A DNA stretch of 64,000 nucleotides from Oscillospiraceae bacterium (GCA_015066045.1 SVPD01000001.1:62001-126000); one strand, 5' to 3'; shown: positions 1-8,807, counted from the stretch's first letter. Numbers and translations: made by a program. Notes: generated by a model from the sequence alone, not told the origin.

Positions 1-84
1 TGCGGCCCGAATACGCTTAAGCAGTACAGAGTATATCTTAAGGATGAGCTTGAGTTTGAGTTTTATATGAAACCGGCAGAATAA
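1..84 (+). CDS. C-terminal end of a GH2 beta-galactosidase (partial)
   Basis: The first 27 codons are open and end at TAA (82-84); the rest of the gene lies upstream of the window. The visible end contains CGPNTLKQYR and ends FEFYMKPAE. This resembles the conserved tail of LacZ-type GH2 beta-galactosidases (small-chain domain, typically SCGP.LL.KYR followed by FxFxLKP). That domain forms a beta-sandwich near the active site. The call rests only on this tail, so the enzyme's substrate cannot be judged. It is probably not co-transcribed with iolG, because a hairpin and a good promoter lie in between. Confidence 0.6.
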   Translation, partial: CGPNTLKQYRVYLKDELEFEFYMKPAE

Positions 85-97
85 TTGAAAAAAATTT

Positions 98-138
98 AAA
101 GAACATCTGTATTTTTTATTGAAATATGGATGTTCTTT
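98..138. repeat. inverted repeat overlapping the iolG promoter
   Basis: AAAGAACATC (98-107) is repeated perfectly as GATGTTCTTT (129-138). The pairing can extend inward past a 2x2 mismatch through TATTT/AAATA. The right arm lies between the -35 and -10 boxes of the iolG promoter. It could be an operator for a sugar-responsive repressor or the terminator of the upstream gene; it lacks a clear T-run, which favours the operator reading. Confidence 0.5.
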
Positions 139-148
139 GTGTTATACT
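119..148 (+). promoter_or_regulatory. sigma-A promoter of the iol operon
   Basis: TTGAAA (119-124), an 18-bp spacer, then TATACT (143-148). This leaves about 50 nt of leader before the iolG Shine-Dalgarno GGAGGA. The -35 box lies inside the loop of the 98-138 inverted repeat. Confidence 0.65.
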
Positions 149-208
149 ATCGACGAATGGTGCCGAAAGCACAAAATTCTATTTCCACATTAACGGAGGA
201 TGAAAAAT

Positions 209-1222
209 ATGAAACAGTTAAACATCGGTATTATCGGTGCCGGCCGTATCGGTAAGGTACATATTCAGTCCATTACATATAATGTGCCTACTGCAAAGGT
301 TCTCGGCATAACAGACGTATTTAAAAACGGCTTGCAGGAGCTTGCCGATAAATACGGCATCGAAAAGGTTTATGCCGACTACAAAGAAATGCTCGCTGAC
401 AAGGATATCGACGCAGTTCTCGTATGCTCTTCTACAGACACCCATGCTGACATTTCCATCGAAGCAGCCAAGGCAGGCAAGCATGTATTCTGCGAAAAGC
501 CCGTTGACCTTACCCCCGAAAAGGTTAAGGCAGTTATCGATGCCGTGGCAGAGGCAGGCGTTAAGCTTCAGGTAGGCTTTAACAGACGCTTTGATCATAA
601 TTTTGCACACGTACGCTCTCTTATCAATGAGGGTAAGGTAGGTAACCTCGAGCTTATCAAGATTACCTCCCGTGATCCCGAGCCTCCTCCGGCAGAGTAT
701 GCTGCAGTATCGGGTGGTATGTTCCTCGATATGACCATCCACGATTTCGATATGGCCCGCTTCCTTGCAGGCAGCGATGTTACAGAGGTTTATGCCAGTG
801 CCACCTGTCTCGTGGATCCCGCTATCGGTGAAGCAGGCGACGTAGATACTGCCATCATTAACCTTAAGTTTGAAAACGGTGCTCTCGGTGTTATCGATAA
901 CAGCCGCCGTGCTGCTTACGGCTATGACCAGAGAATCGAAGTATTCGGTTCTCTCGGTGCCGCTATGGCTTCCAACGACACACCGACAAACGTAACCGTT
1001 ATGAACTCTGACGGTGTAACCACCGATAAGCCTCTTTATTTCTTCCTCGAAAGATATATGCAGTCATTCCGTGACGAGATGGTTCAGTTTGTCGATGCAG
1101 TTCTTAACGACAAGCCCACACCCACTACCGGACTTGACGGTCTTAATTCTATTCTTGTCGCTCTCGCAGCTAAAAAATCTGTCAAGGAAGGCAGACCTGT
1201 TAAAATTTCCGAAATTATGTAA
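209..1222 (+). CDS. iolG: myo-inositol 2-dehydrogenase (IolG)
   Basis: Gfo/Idh/MocA-family NAD-dependent dehydrogenase that oxidises myo-inositol to 2-keto-myo-inositol (scyllo-inosose), the first step of inositol catabolism. It is cytoplasmic. The N-terminal Rossmann motif is IGIIGAGRIG. The family lysine motif CEKP is near residue 95, and the catalytic Asp/His pair is in DMTIHDFD near 170-177. The length of 337 aa matches the family. The track start at 200 is rejected because that ATG overlaps the GGAGGA ribosome site; the ATG at 209 (MKQLNIG) is spaced correctly. iolD and iolE follow in the same direction, which makes the inositol assignment stronger than for a stand-alone paralogue. Confidence 0.9.
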   Translation: MKQLNIGIIGAGRIGKVHIQSITYNVPTAKVLGITDVFKNGLQELADKYGIEKVYADYKEMLADKDIDAVLVCSSTDTHADISIEAAKAGKHVFCEKPVDLTPEKVKAVIDAVAEAGVKLQVGFNRRFDHNFAHVRSLINEGKVGNLELIKITSRDPEPPPAEYAAVSGGMFLDMTIHDFDMARFLAGSDVTEVYASATCLVDPAIGEAGDVDTAIINLKFENGALGVIDNSRRAAYGYDQRIEVFGSLGAAMASNDTPTNVTVMNSDGVTTDKPLYFFLERYMQSFRDEMVQFVDAVLNDKPTPTTGLDGLNSILVALAAKKSVKEGRPVKISEIM

Positions 1223-1233
1223 TTTTTGCTTTG

Positions 1234-1255
1234 GGAGTGCAGTAAAATGCACTCC
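1234..1255 (+). other. intra-operon hairpin between iolG and iolD
   Basis: GGAGTGCA (1234-1241) and TGCACTCC (1248-1255) form a perfect 8-bp stem with a 6-nt loop. No T-run follows, so it is more likely an mRNA processing or 3'-end-stabilising stem than a full terminator. Confidence 0.5.
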
Positions 1256-1301
1256 TTGAAGTGTTTAATAAGAGATTAATTATCAGAAAGGATTGATTAT
1301 T

Positions 1302-3149
1302 ATGCGTCTTACAATGGCTCAGGCTCTTGTAAAATTTCTCGATAATCAGTATGTCAGCTTTGACGGAAAAGAAACCAAATTCGTTGACGGAATATTCGGT
1401 ATTTTCGGTCACGGCTGCGTAGTAGGTATAGGTCAGGCTCTCGAGCAGGGCGGACACAGTCTTACCTATTATCAGGGACATAACGAGCAGGGTATGGCTC
1501 ACGCCGCCATTGCCTTTGCTAAGCAGAATAACAGACGTAAAATTATTCCCTGCACCTCCTCTATCGGCCCCGGAGCTCTAAATATGGTTACTGCCTGCGG
1601 TACTGCCACTGCAAACAGAATTCCTCTTCTTGTGCTTCCCGGTGACACCTTTGCCTGCCGTCAGCCCGATCCGGTTCTCCAGCAGGTAGAGCAGCCGCAT
1701 TCCTATTCCACTACCTCAAACGATGCATTCCGTGCCGTTTGTAAATATTGGGACAGAATAGAACGTCCCGAGCAGCTTATGACTGCCTGCATCAATGCTA
1801 TGCGTGTGCTTACGGATGCCGCAGATACGGGTGCCGTTTGTATTGCTATGCCGCAGGATGTAGAGGCCGAAGCTTTCGATTATCCCGACTATTTCTTACA
1901 GAAGAGAGTCTGGTATATGGACAGAAGAGTGCCTACTGACAGAGAAATCGAGGCTGCAGTCGAAATGATTAAAGGCTCCGAAAAGCCTATGATAATCGTC
2001 GGTGGCGGTGTTACCTATTCCGAAAGCTATGAGTCGGTTCTTGCTTTCGCCGAAAAGTATAACATTCCCATCGGTGAAACTCAGGCAGGTAAGGGACAGA
2101 TTCCCTATGCACATCCTCTTAATCTGGGCGGATGCGGTGTTACCGGCGGTGCAGCTGCGAACGCCATAGCTAAAAAGGCTGACCTTGTTATCGCTATCGG
2201 CACCAGACTTACCGACTTTACTACCTGCTCCAAATGGGGCTTCCAGAATCCCGATGTAAAGATGCTTTCCATAAATGTCTGCTCCTTTGATGCGTTCAAG
2301 ATGGATTCTACTGCAGTTATTGCCGATGCGGGCAAATCCGCAGAAGCTATTATGGCTAAGCTTGACGGCTACAGATCCGGCTGGACCACTGAGATTGCGG
2401 AAGCCAAAAACGCTTTTGATGCTGAAATCACACGCTGCTACAATGCTCCCGCATCAGACGGTGTGCTTTCACAGATGAGAGCTTTAGGCGTTATCAACGA
2501 GGTTATAGCTGACGATTCTATCGTTATCGGCTCATCCGGCTCACTTCCCGGCTGTCTTCAGAGAATCTGGAAGTCAAAGGCTCCCTACACCTATCACGTA
2601 GAGTACGGCTTCTCCTGTATGGGCTACGAAATCTGCGGTGCATTAGGTGCTAAGCTGGCCTGCCCCGATAAGGAAGTATATTCTATGGTCGGTGACGGTT
2701 CCTTCCTTATGCTTCACAGTGAGCTTTACACTGCAGTTCAGGAAAACAAAAAAATCAACATAATGCTCTTTGACAATAGCGGCTGGGGCTGTATCGAAAA
2801 CCTCCAGAACGGTCAGGGTACAGACACCTTCGGTACCAGATTTACCAGAAGAACCGATAGCGGACTTCTCGACGGTGAGGTAATCTTTACCGACTATGCT
2901 AAAATCGCCGAGGGCTACGGCTGCAAGGCTTACAGAATCACTACGGACGAAGAGCTTTATGCAGCTCTCAAGGATGCTGAAAAGCAGACCGTACCTACAC
3001 TTTTTGACATCAAGGTAGCACACAAGTCAATGACAGACGGCTATGATTCATGGTGGAGAGTAGGCGTTGCTGAGGTTTCCGAAAGCGAAAGAGTTCACGA
3101 ATGCTACGAGGATATGAAGGCCAATATAGAAAAGGCTCGTTTATATTAA
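1302..3149 (+). CDS. iolD: 3D-(3,5/4)-trihydroxycyclohexane-1,2-dione hydrolase (IolD)
   Basis: Thiamine-diphosphate-dependent hydrolase that opens the ring of trihydroxycyclohexanedione to 5-deoxy-glucuronate, the third step of inositol catabolism. The 615-aa protein has the three-domain layout of ThDP enzymes. The N-terminus [13 protein letters not shown] followed by [13 protein letters not shown] matches Iol[15 protein letters not shown] carries the catalytic-type glutamate region. The C-terminal ThDP motif begins GDGS (MVGDGSFLM) and continues to the NSGWG region. The track start at 1293 is a TTG; the ATG at 1302 lies behind AGAAAGGA. Its substrate would come from IolE, encoded next. Confidence 0.93.
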   Translation: MRLTMAQALVKFLDNQYVSFDGKETKFVDGIFGIFGHGCVVGIGQALEQGGHSLTYYQGHNEQGMAHAAIAFAKQNNRRKIIPCTSSIGPGALNMVTACGTATANRIPLLVLPGDTFACRQPDPVLQQVEQPHSYSTTSNDAFRAVCKYWDRIERPEQLMTACINAMRVLTDAADTGAVCIAMPQDVEAEAFDYPDYFLQKRVWYMDRRVPTDREIEAAVEMIKGSEKPMIIVGGGVTYSESYESVLAFAEKYNIPIGETQAGKGQIPYAHPLNLGGCGVTGGAAANAIAKKADLVIAIGTRLTDFTTCSKWGFQNPDVKMLSINVCSFDAFKMDSTAVIADAGKSAEAIMAKLDGYRSGWTTEIAEAKNAFDAEITRCYNAPASDGVLSQMRALGVINEVIADDSIVIGSSGSLPGCLQRIWKSKAPYTYHVEYGFSCMGYEICGALGAKLACPDKEVYSMVGDGSFLMLHSELYTAVQENKKINIMLFDNSGWGCIENLQNGQGTDTFGTRFTRRTDSGLLDGEVIFTDYAKIAEGYGCKAYRITTDEELYAALKDAEKQTVPTLFDIKVAHKSMTDGYDSWWRVGVAEVSESERVHECYEDMKANIEKARLY

Positions 3150-3167
3150 TCAAAAGGAGAAATAATT

Positions 3168-4061
3168 ATGCTTAATAAAGAAAAAGTAAATCTTGCCATA
3201 GCACCTATCGCCTGGACAAACGATGATATGCCCGACCTCGGTGCGGAAAATACCTTTGAGCAGTGCGTAAGTGAAATGGCACTCGCAGGCTTTACCGGAA
3301 GTGAAATCGGTAACAAATATCCCAAGGACGTAGAAACTCTTAAGCATAAGCTGGATGTACGAGGTATGAGAATCTGTAACGCATGGTTCTCCTCACTCCT
3401 TCTTTCCGAAGGCTATGAGGCTACTATTGAGGCTTTTATAAAGCATAGAGATTTCCTTCACGCTCTCGGAGCAAAGGTTATCGGTGCTTCCGAGCAGGGA
3501 AACAGTATTCAGGGTAAGGATGTAAGCATCTTCGGTGAAAAGCCTGTTTACACTGATGAGCAGTGGGAGCTTATAGCCAAGGGCTTCAATGAAATGGGCA
3601 GACTTGCCAAAGAAAAGGGTATGTATTTCACCGTTCATCATCATATGGGAACCGGTGTTCAGACTGCTGAAGAAATCGACAAGCTTATGGAAATCACTGA
3701 TCCGGATCTTGTTTACCTTCTCTTCGACACAGGTCATCTTTCATTCAGCGGTGAGGATGTAATCGGTGTGCTTAAAAAATATGTGCACAGAGTAAAGCAC
3801 GTTCACCTTAAGAGCATCCGTAAAAATGTTATTGAGGATGCCAAGACAAAGGGCTACAGCTTCCTCGACTCTGTACGTGCAGGCTCCTTCACTGTTCCCG
3901 GTGACGGCGACTTCGACTTCACACCTGTTTTCGATGTTCTCGATGAAGCAGGCTACGAAGGCTGGGTTGTGGTAGAAGCAGAGCAGGATCCCGCTATTGC
4001 CAATCCTTATGAATATGCGGTTTTAGCCAGAAACTATATCAGAGAAAAGACAGGACTTTAA
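3168..4061 (+). CDS. iolE: myo-inosose-2 dehydratase (IolE)
   Basis: Sugar-phosphate-isomerase-fold (AP endonuclease 2 family TIM barrel), metal-dependent dehydratase converting 2-keto-myo-inositol to trihydroxycyclohexanedione. The 297-aa protein begins [19 protein letters not shown], typical of IolE. Metal-ligand candidates lie in [22 protein letters not shown] and VVVEAEQDP. It has an AAAGGAG ribosome site and starts 18 nt after iolD. With iolG and iolD it forms the first half of the pathway; iolB, iolC, iolJ and a transporter are not in the window. A strong terminator follows. Confidence 0.93.
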   Translation: MLNKEKVNLAIAPIAWTNDDMPDLGAENTFEQCVSEMALAGFTGSEIGNKYPKDVETLKHKLDVRGMRICNAWFSSLLLSEGYEATIEAFIKHRDFLHALGAKVIGASEQGNSIQGKDVSIFGEKPVYTDEQWELIAKGFNEMGRLAKEKGMYFTVHHHMGTGVQTAEEIDKLMEITDPDLVYLLFDTGHLSFSGEDVIGVLKKYVHRVKHVHLKSIRKNVIEDAKTKGYSFLDSVRAGSFTVPGDGDFDFTPVFDVLDEAGYEGWVVVEAEQDPAIANPYEYAVLARNYIREKTGL

Positions 4062-4069
4062 TTCTGAAT

Positions 4070-4114
4070 AAATCAATCCCTCGGCAGTGATGCCGAGGGA
4101 TTGATTTATGTTTT
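4070..4114 (+). terminator. rho-independent terminator after iolE
   Basis: A 17-bp perfect stem (arms 4070-4086 and 4091-4107, loop GTGA) with core CCCTCGGCA/TGCCGAGGG. ATGTTTTTT follows. It sits between the converging iol and tar genes. Confidence 0.88.
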
Positions 4115-5140
4115 TTACTTTTCCCATTTCATTACGGTTTTACCGAATGATTTGTTAATATCCAGGTCGAAGGCCTCCATCATATCCTTGATGCTTCTGA
4201 CGGGCTTTACATAGCCTACCATATGACTGAGATATTCCACTATGTCGGGATGCTCTCTGTACATTTCTACTGTCTTTACAAAATCGTCACGGCCGCTTCT
4301 GCTGCTGCCGAAGATACGAAGACCTTTTTCGAGAACCATTCTGGTATTGATGGGAACGGGATATTCGCTTACACCTAAAATCGAAATGGTGCCTTCTGGC
4401 TTAATGTAGTCGATAATCTGATTGATGGCTACCTGTGAACCGTTTCCGCCTACACATTCGAAAGCGTGGTCGAATTTCATATCTGCAGGAATTTCCGTGG
4501 TGAGATAGGTTTCGTCTACGAAAGTGAAATCAGCGAGCTTTTTGGGTACGACACCGAAAACATAAATTTTAGCATCGGGAAAGAATTTTCTCAGGAAAAC
4601 ACAGGTGATATAGCTGAGATTTCCGTCACCCCAAACACCGATGGTTTCTCTTCTTTCGTGAGAAAATCTCATAAAGCGTCTGATAGCGTGAACACTTACA
4701 GAAACGATTTCCGTAAATGAAGCCACGGCAGGGTTGATGTCAGCGGGCAGCTTTACGAGTCTGTCTGCGCTGATTGAAACATATTCCTGCATAAAGCCGT
4801 CGAAGCCGCTTGCTCTGAATTTGCTGGAACGGAGATAGTTTTCAGCGATAATTTCATCTGTTTCCACGGGTGTGTTCGGAATCATTACCACAAAATCACC
4901 GGGCTTGAAATTTTCATCGGGGGAGTAAACCACTTCACCCACTGCCTCGTGAATGAGAGCCATAGGCAGCTTTTCTGCCAAGGCTTTGGGATCACGGGTG
5001 CCCTGAAAATATCTCTGGTCTGCATTACAGATAGAAAGATAGGTAGGCCTTACTATTATATTACCGCTGAAAATATCTATTTCGCTGAATGCGATTTCGA
5101 TTTTTCTCGGCTGAGTTAATCTGAATACTGTGTTAAGCAT
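4115..5140 (-). CDS. tarJ: ribulose-5-phosphate reductase, TarJ-like
   Basis: Zinc-type alcohol dehydrogenase superfamily protein (341 aa) predicted to reduce ribulose 5-phosphate to ribitol 5-phosphate with NADPH. This supplies TarI for CDP-ribitol synthesis. Visible features: the N-terminal GroES-like fold with TYLSICNADQRY, HEAVGEVV near residue 65, and the nucleotide-binding GVWGDGNLSYI near 170. It starts 18 nt after tarI behind AAAGGA and is translated in the same operon. The assignment leans on the tarI neighbour and on overall similarity to TarJ; a generic polyol dehydrogenase is the alternative. Confidence 0.85.
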   Translation of the reverse strand: MLNTVFRLTQPRKIEIAFSEIDIFSGNIIVRPTYLSICNADQRYFQGTRDPKALAEKLPMALIHEAVGEVVYSPDENFKPGDFVVMIPNTPVETDEIIAENYLRSSKFRASGFDGFMQEYVSISADRLVKLPADINPAVASFTEIVSVSVHAIRRFMRFSHERRETIGVWGDGNLSYITCVFLRKFFPDAKIYVFGVVPKKLADFTFVDETYLTTEIPADMKFDHAFECVGGNGSQVAINQIIDYIKPEGTISILGVSEYPVPINTRMVLEKGLRIFGSSRSGRDDFVKTVEMYREHPDIVEYLSHMVGYVKPVRSIKDMMEAFDLDINKSFGKTVMKWEK

Positions 5141-5158
5141 TTATTTATCCTTTCAGAA

Positions 5159-5869
5159 TTACTTGATTTCTTCGTCTAAAAGAGCTTTTGCTACTCTCAG
5201 ATCGTACGGATAGGTGATTTTGATGTTGTGAACCTCACCGTCGATAAGATGCACATCATAGCCCTTCATGCTGAAAATCTTACAGGCATCGGTGAGAATG
5301 TCTTTTTCTTCCTCCGTAAGACTGTAATATAAATCCTTGAGAAGCTTTGCCTTGAAGGCCTGAGGAGTCTGTCCCTGATAAAGCTTGCTTCTGTCGGGGA
5401 TATTGCTGATTACGGTACCGTTCTGACTTTCTACTATAGTATCTGTAGCGGGAACGACAGTATCCGTAGCGCCGTACTTAAGAGCAGCTTCGATGTTTTC
5501 AGTAATGATTCTGGCAGAAACGAAAGGTCTGACTGCATCGTGTGTAACGATGATGGTTTCATCGTCGAGACCGTCGGCTTCCTCGATGTATCTGACAGCG
5601 TTCATAATGGTTTCGTTTCTGGTGCTTCCGCCCTGCAGAACTATTACACGGTCATCCTCGGGAAGATGCTTTTTGAGGATAGATTTGGTGTGATTTACCC
5701 ACTGCTCGGGGCAGAGAATAATTATCTTTTTGAAACAGTCGTTCACATAAAATTTTTCTACAGTATGTGCGATGATGGGCTTGTCCTTGAGAGTAATATA
5801 CTGCTTCGGCTTTTCTACGTTGCCCATTCTGCTTCCGATACCGCCTGCGGCGATGACTGCATATATCAT
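5159..5869 (-). CDS. tarI: D-ribitol-5-phosphate cytidylyltransferase (TarI/IspD family)
   Basis: Nucleotidyltransferase of 236 aa making CDP-ribitol from CTP and ribitol 5-phosphate. The signature AAGGIGSRMG at residues 8-17 and KPKQY near 21 form the CTP-binding loop. THDAVRPFV near 108 and a TDTIVES region follow, as in IspD/TarI. IspD (isoprenoid synthesis) has the same fold; adjacency to a TarJ-like reductase and two phosphopolyol transferases favours TarI. The start follows GAGGTG by 7 nt. A consensus promoter lies directly upstream. Confidence 0.87.
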   Translation of the reverse strand: MIYAVIAAGGIGSRMGNVEKPKQYITLKDKPIIAHTVEKFYVNDCFKKIIILCPEQWVNHTKSILKKHLPEDDRVIVLQGGSTRNETIMNAVRYIEEADGLDDETIIVTHDAVRPFVSARIITENIEAALKYGATDTVVPATDTIVESQNGTVISNIPDRSKLYQGQTPQAFKAKLLKDLYYSLTEEEKDILTDACKIFSMKGYDVHLIDGEVHNIKITYPYDLRVAKALLDEEIK

Positions 5870-5893
5870 TTTGTTTCACCTCTGTAATATTTT

Positions 5894-5917
5894 AAGACAG
5901 AAAAAATAAACTGTCTT
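5894..5917 (-). other. 5'-end hairpin in the tarI leader
   Basis: AAGACAG (5894-5900) and CTGTCTT (5911-5917) form a perfect 7-bp stem with a 10-nt A/T loop. It falls at about the predicted transcription start of the tarI promoter, so it could stabilise the mRNA 5' end or be an operator. Confidence 0.45.
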
Positions 5918-5925
5918 TCCGATTA

Positions 5926-5954
5926 ATTATATAGGAAACAGTCTGAATTGTCAA
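5926..5954 (-). promoter_or_regulatory. consensus sigma-A promoter of tarI-tarJ
   Basis: On the minus strand: TTGACA (5954-5949), a 17-bp spacer, TATAAT (5931-5926). Both boxes are perfect consensus, giving the tarIJ pair strong transcription independent of the upstream transferase genes. Confidence 0.85.
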
Positions 5955-5973
5955 TGTTTAAAGGAATAAAAAA

Positions 5974-6040
5974 GCAGACCTATGCAAAACGCCGACGTCA
6001 CATAAAGAAATATTTCCTTATGTGATATCGGCGAAGTTCT
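5974..6040. repeat. short hairpin repeat, small member of the MITE-like family
   Basis: Arms CGCCGA (5990-5995)/TCGGCG (6028-6033) and TCACATAA (5998-6005)/TTATGTGA (6018-6025) form a long hairpin around GAAATATTTC. The two arms match, separately and in inverted orientation, the two ends of the 293-bp element at 40421-40713: TGCAAAACGCCGAC-type and TTCGCCGAT..C.CATAAGG-type. On the minus strand, the hairpin plus later T-run could also terminate transcription after the upstream transferase gene. Confidence 0.7.
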
Positions 6041-6047
6041 GTTTATT

Positions 6048-7445
6048 TTATATCTTTTTCAAAAGCTCCTCGAAATCGTCAGCACTGGGGATGAGATGGT
6101 AATCGTCCTTGGGAAGGGGAGTGGCTTTTCTGAATCTGCAGTAGTCATCACCCATCGCCGTGTCGATAATTCTCTGTGTGGCATTTCCGTCGCAGGCACT
6201 CATAAATTTGTTTCTGAAATCTATAACCTCCTGCTTATCGAAGTTGTTTTCGATGTTTTTGATATAATCGATTATTTCTTCGTTGGTTGAGACTATCGGA
6301 CCGGGAGTAAGCTCGTCATAATCATAGTAGAAGCCTCTCCAGTCAAAGAAATTTTCCAGATCGTGTGCGAGGAAAATCATCGGTCTTTCGAAAAGGGAGT
6401 ATTCGAAAATCAGAGAGGAATAGTCTGAAATGCAGATATCACTTACACAGAGAAGTGATTCGATGCTCATATCATCCGTGAAGTCTACCGCAAAAGAGCC
6501 GACAAGCTCTTCGGGTATCTGAGGTCTTTTTCTTACCAGAGGATGATGCTTCATTATAACCACATATTCATCTCCCAGTGCCTCGTAAAGCATATTGAGG
6601 TCCAGAACATTGGGCGATTTAGCCTTGGCCACTCTGCCACGGAAGGTGGGGGCGTAAAGGATTACCTTTTTACCCTTTGCAGACGGGAAGCGCTCATAAA
6701 GAATATCAAAGGATTTACTGATGAATTCCTTATCGTAGAAAATGTCTGTACGGCTGCTGCCGAGAGCCTTAACCACACCGCTTTCGTGAGAATACTGCAT
6801 AGCCTCCTCATAGGCCCAGATAACCTCGGGGCTGCTGACGGTAACGTGGGTGTAGTTTCTGTTAAAGGGATATCTTTCCATATCCTTTCTTGATGCACCG
6901 AAAATAGCGTCGGCGGTGCTGAAGCCGAACTTTTTAAACGCACCGCAGCCGTGCCAAAGCTGAGTTATGACGGTCTCAGGTCTCGTAACGAATCTGCCGG
7001 TGACGTTTGTGGCTTCATCGAAGAAGACATACTTTGCCGTAGCGATGTCACGAATCATAGCCTTACATCTTTCGCGGTACTCTTTTCTGGTTACGAAGGT
7101 GTTTCTGAGGAAATGACAGTGAATATCGAAGTCTGTATTGGCATAAAGATTGTCGTACATAAGCTGGAAGCTGTTTGTAAGCTTCGGAAGTCTTATTTCT
7201 ACGAAAACTACCTTTTTTTCATCTACCGGAAGCTTAGAATACTTTTTATAAATCGAGGGATAGAGGTGAGCTATAACGTATTCTGTATAAATTCTGTTAT
7301 ATTTGCCTCTGAAAAATTTCCTTATTCTCTTTATGAAGCTTTTGGTTTTCTTTTTGATCAGCCTCTTTGTCTTCCTTATGTATTTAACAAAGAAAAGATA
7401 GACGGTATAAAGAAAAGTTTTCTGAAGGGCACTTTTAATTCCCAT
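6048..7445 (-). CDS. CDP-glycerol/CDP-ribitol phosphotransferase family protein (TagF/TarL-like), copy 1
   Basis: Predicted membrane-associated glycosyltransferase-like enzyme (465 aa) that transfers polyol phosphate from a CDP-polyol to a growing teichoic-acid-type chain. Family motifs: QLWHGCGAFKKFG near residue 165, MKHHPLVRKRP near 305, and ISDYSSLIFEY near 345. The N-terminus is very basic (KRLIKKKTKSF), which fits peripheral membrane binding. The track start is replaced by the ATG at 7445, because the upstream ATG touches the AAAGG site. It is a clear paralogue of the next gene. With tarI and tarJ nearby, ribitol phosphate is the more likely substrate, but glycerol phosphate cannot be excluded. 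Confidence 0.82.
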   Translation of the reverse strand: MGIKSALQKTFLYTVYLFFVKYIRKTKRLIKKKTKSFIKRIRKFFRGKYNRIYTEYVIAHLYPSIYKKYSKLPVDEKKVVFVEIRLPKLTNSFQLMYDNLYANTDFDIHCHFLRNTFVTRKEYRERCKAMIRDIATAKYVFFDEATNVTGRFVTRPETVITQLWHGCGAFKKFGFSTADAIFGASRKDMERYPFNRNYTHVTVSSPEVIWAYEEAMQYSHESGVVKALGSSRTDIFYDKEFISKSFDILYERFPSAKGKKVILYAPTFRGRVAKAKSPNVLDLNMLYEALGDEYVVIMKHHPLVRKRPQIPEELVGSFAVDFTDDMSIESLLCVSDICISDYSSLIFEYSLFERPMIFLAHDLENFFDWRGFYYDYDELTPGPIVSTNEEIIDYIKNIENNFDKQEVIDFRNKFMSACDGNATQRIIDTAMGDDYCRFRKATPLPKDDYHLIPSADDFEELLKKI

Positions 7446-7525
7446 ATAGAACATCCTTTCATATTAGGTTATGCGAAATACTCAGTATATTGTACATAAA
7501 AACCGCATTTTGTCAAGATTTAAAA

Positions 7526-8746
7526 TCAACGTCGGAGGTGTTTCCCGTATTCTTCGCCGAAAACCTTGTCTATGATGCGGTCGGTGGCTTTGCCGTCGCA
7601 GGCACTCATAAACTTCTCACGGAAGCTTTTTACGGTATTTACATCAAAATTATTTTCTATATTGTCGATATAGTCTGTAATTTCCTTGGTTGATTTGAAA
7701 ACAGGACCGGGTGTAAGCTCATCGTAATCATAGTAAAAGCCTCTGCTATCGAAATATTCCTTAAGGTCATAAGCGAAAAATATCATAGGCCTTTCGAAAA
7801 GCGAATATTCGAATATGAGTGAGGAATAGTCTGAAATGCAGATATCACTCACACACAGAAGCTCCTCCACAGACATCGCATCCGAAAAGTCGAAAGCAAA
7901 GCTACTACCCTTGACCTCGGGACGCCTTCTTACGAGGGGGTGATGCTTGATGAGAAGAATATATCTGTCACCGAGAGCCTTTTCCATCGCTTCCGTATCC
8001 AATCTGTCGGGGGCGGCAGCCGCTTCTACATTTCCTCTGAATGTAGGTGCATAAAGTATTATTTTTTTGTTTTCAGCCTCGGGAAGAGCCGAATAAAGCT
8101 TTCTGAAGGCAGCGGCGATAAATTCTTCATCGTAAAATATATCGGTTCTGCTTACACCGGTGGCTTGTACCGTTCCCTTACCCTGTGAATTCATAGCGTT
8201 TTCGAAGTGGGGGATTACCTCCTTACTGCTGACAGTAGCGAGGGTGTAGTTGGTGTGCACTGGGTATCTTTCTTTAGCTCTGCGGGAGGCACCGAATTTT
8301 CCGTCTGCTGCACTGTATCCGAATTTTTTGAAAGCACCGCAGCCGTGCCATAGCTGAACGAGCTCTGTTTCGTTTCTTAACTGTATTCTGCCCAGAATAT
8401 GCGTGGCCTCATCCATAAAAACATATTTAGCAGTGGCCATATCTCTGATAAGCTCTTTACAGTTATTTATATACTCTCTGTTTGAGACGAAGGTTTTTCT
8501 TAAAAAATGAATTTTCAGCTTGTAGTCTGTTTCTTTTCCGAGCCTTTGATAAAGCACCTGAAAGCTGTTTGAAAGCTTATCGAGGCGGGACTCTATAAAT
8601 ATAACCTTGTCGGCATCTAAAGCTTTTTCAGAGTATTTTCTGTATATTGAGGGGTAAAGATACATAATCGTATATTCTGTGATAAGCCTGCTTCGTATGC
8701 GTAAAAGTAATTTTTTTACCTTACTGAATAAAGAGCTGATATTCAT
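7526..8746 (-). CDS. CDP-glycerol/CDP-ribitol phosphotransferase family protein (TagF/TarL-like), copy 2
   Basis: First gene of the minus-strand surface-polymer cluster (406 aa). It shares with copy 1 the motifs QLWHGCGAFKKFG, KHHPLVRRRP and CISDYSSLIFEYS, and the ending FDSRGFYYDYDELTPGP. It is shorter because it lacks much of the basic N-terminal extension and the C-terminal tail. The ribosome site AAGGAAG lies 7 nt before the ATG, and a sigma-A-like promoter lies upstream. A primase/polymerase pair, as in TarK/TarL or TagB/TagF systems, is a reasonable inference from two adjacent paralogues. Export genes (TagGH) are not visible. Confidence 0.82.
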   Translation of the reverse strand: MNISSLFSKVKKLLLRIRSRLITEYTIMYLYPSIYRKYSEKALDADKVIFIESRLDKLSNSFQVLYQRLGKETDYKLKIHFLRKTFVSNREYINNCKELIRDMATAKYVFMDEATHILGRIQLRNETELVQLWHGCGAFKKFGYSAADGKFGASRRAKERYPVHTNYTLATVSSKEVIPHFENAMNSQGKGTVQATGVSRTDIFYDEEFIAAAFRKLYSALPEAENKKIILYAPTFRGNVEAAAAPDRLDTEAMEKALGDRYILLIKHHPLVRRRPEVKGSSFAFDFSDAMSVEELLCVSDICISDYSSLIFEYSLFERPMIFFAYDLKEYFDSRGFYYDYDELTPGPVFKSTKEITDYIDNIENNFDVNTVKSFREKFMSACDGKATDRIIDKVFGEEYGKHLRR

Positions 8747-8777
8747 GTGAAAACTTCCTTTCGAAACAGTTTCCTTT

Positions 8778-8807
8778 ATTTTACTTTTTTTTGATAGGGT
8801 TTGTCAA
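8778..8807 (-). promoter_or_regulatory. promoter of the minus-strand surface-polymer cluster
   Basis: On the minus strand: TTGACA (8807-8802), 18-bp spacer, TAAAAT (8783-8778). It fires away from the rnj promoter in the same 240-bp intergenic region. Confidence 0.7.

Noticed and set aside
1234-1255. Terminator splitting iolG from iolD
   Set aside because: The stem has no T-run after it, and iolD has no promoter of its own, so one transcript is assumed.
5159-5869. IspD (isoprenoid) identity for the cytidylyltransferase
   Set aside because: Same fold, but the TarJ-like reductase and the CDP-polyol transferases next to it fit TarI better; no isoprenoid genes such as ispF are near.
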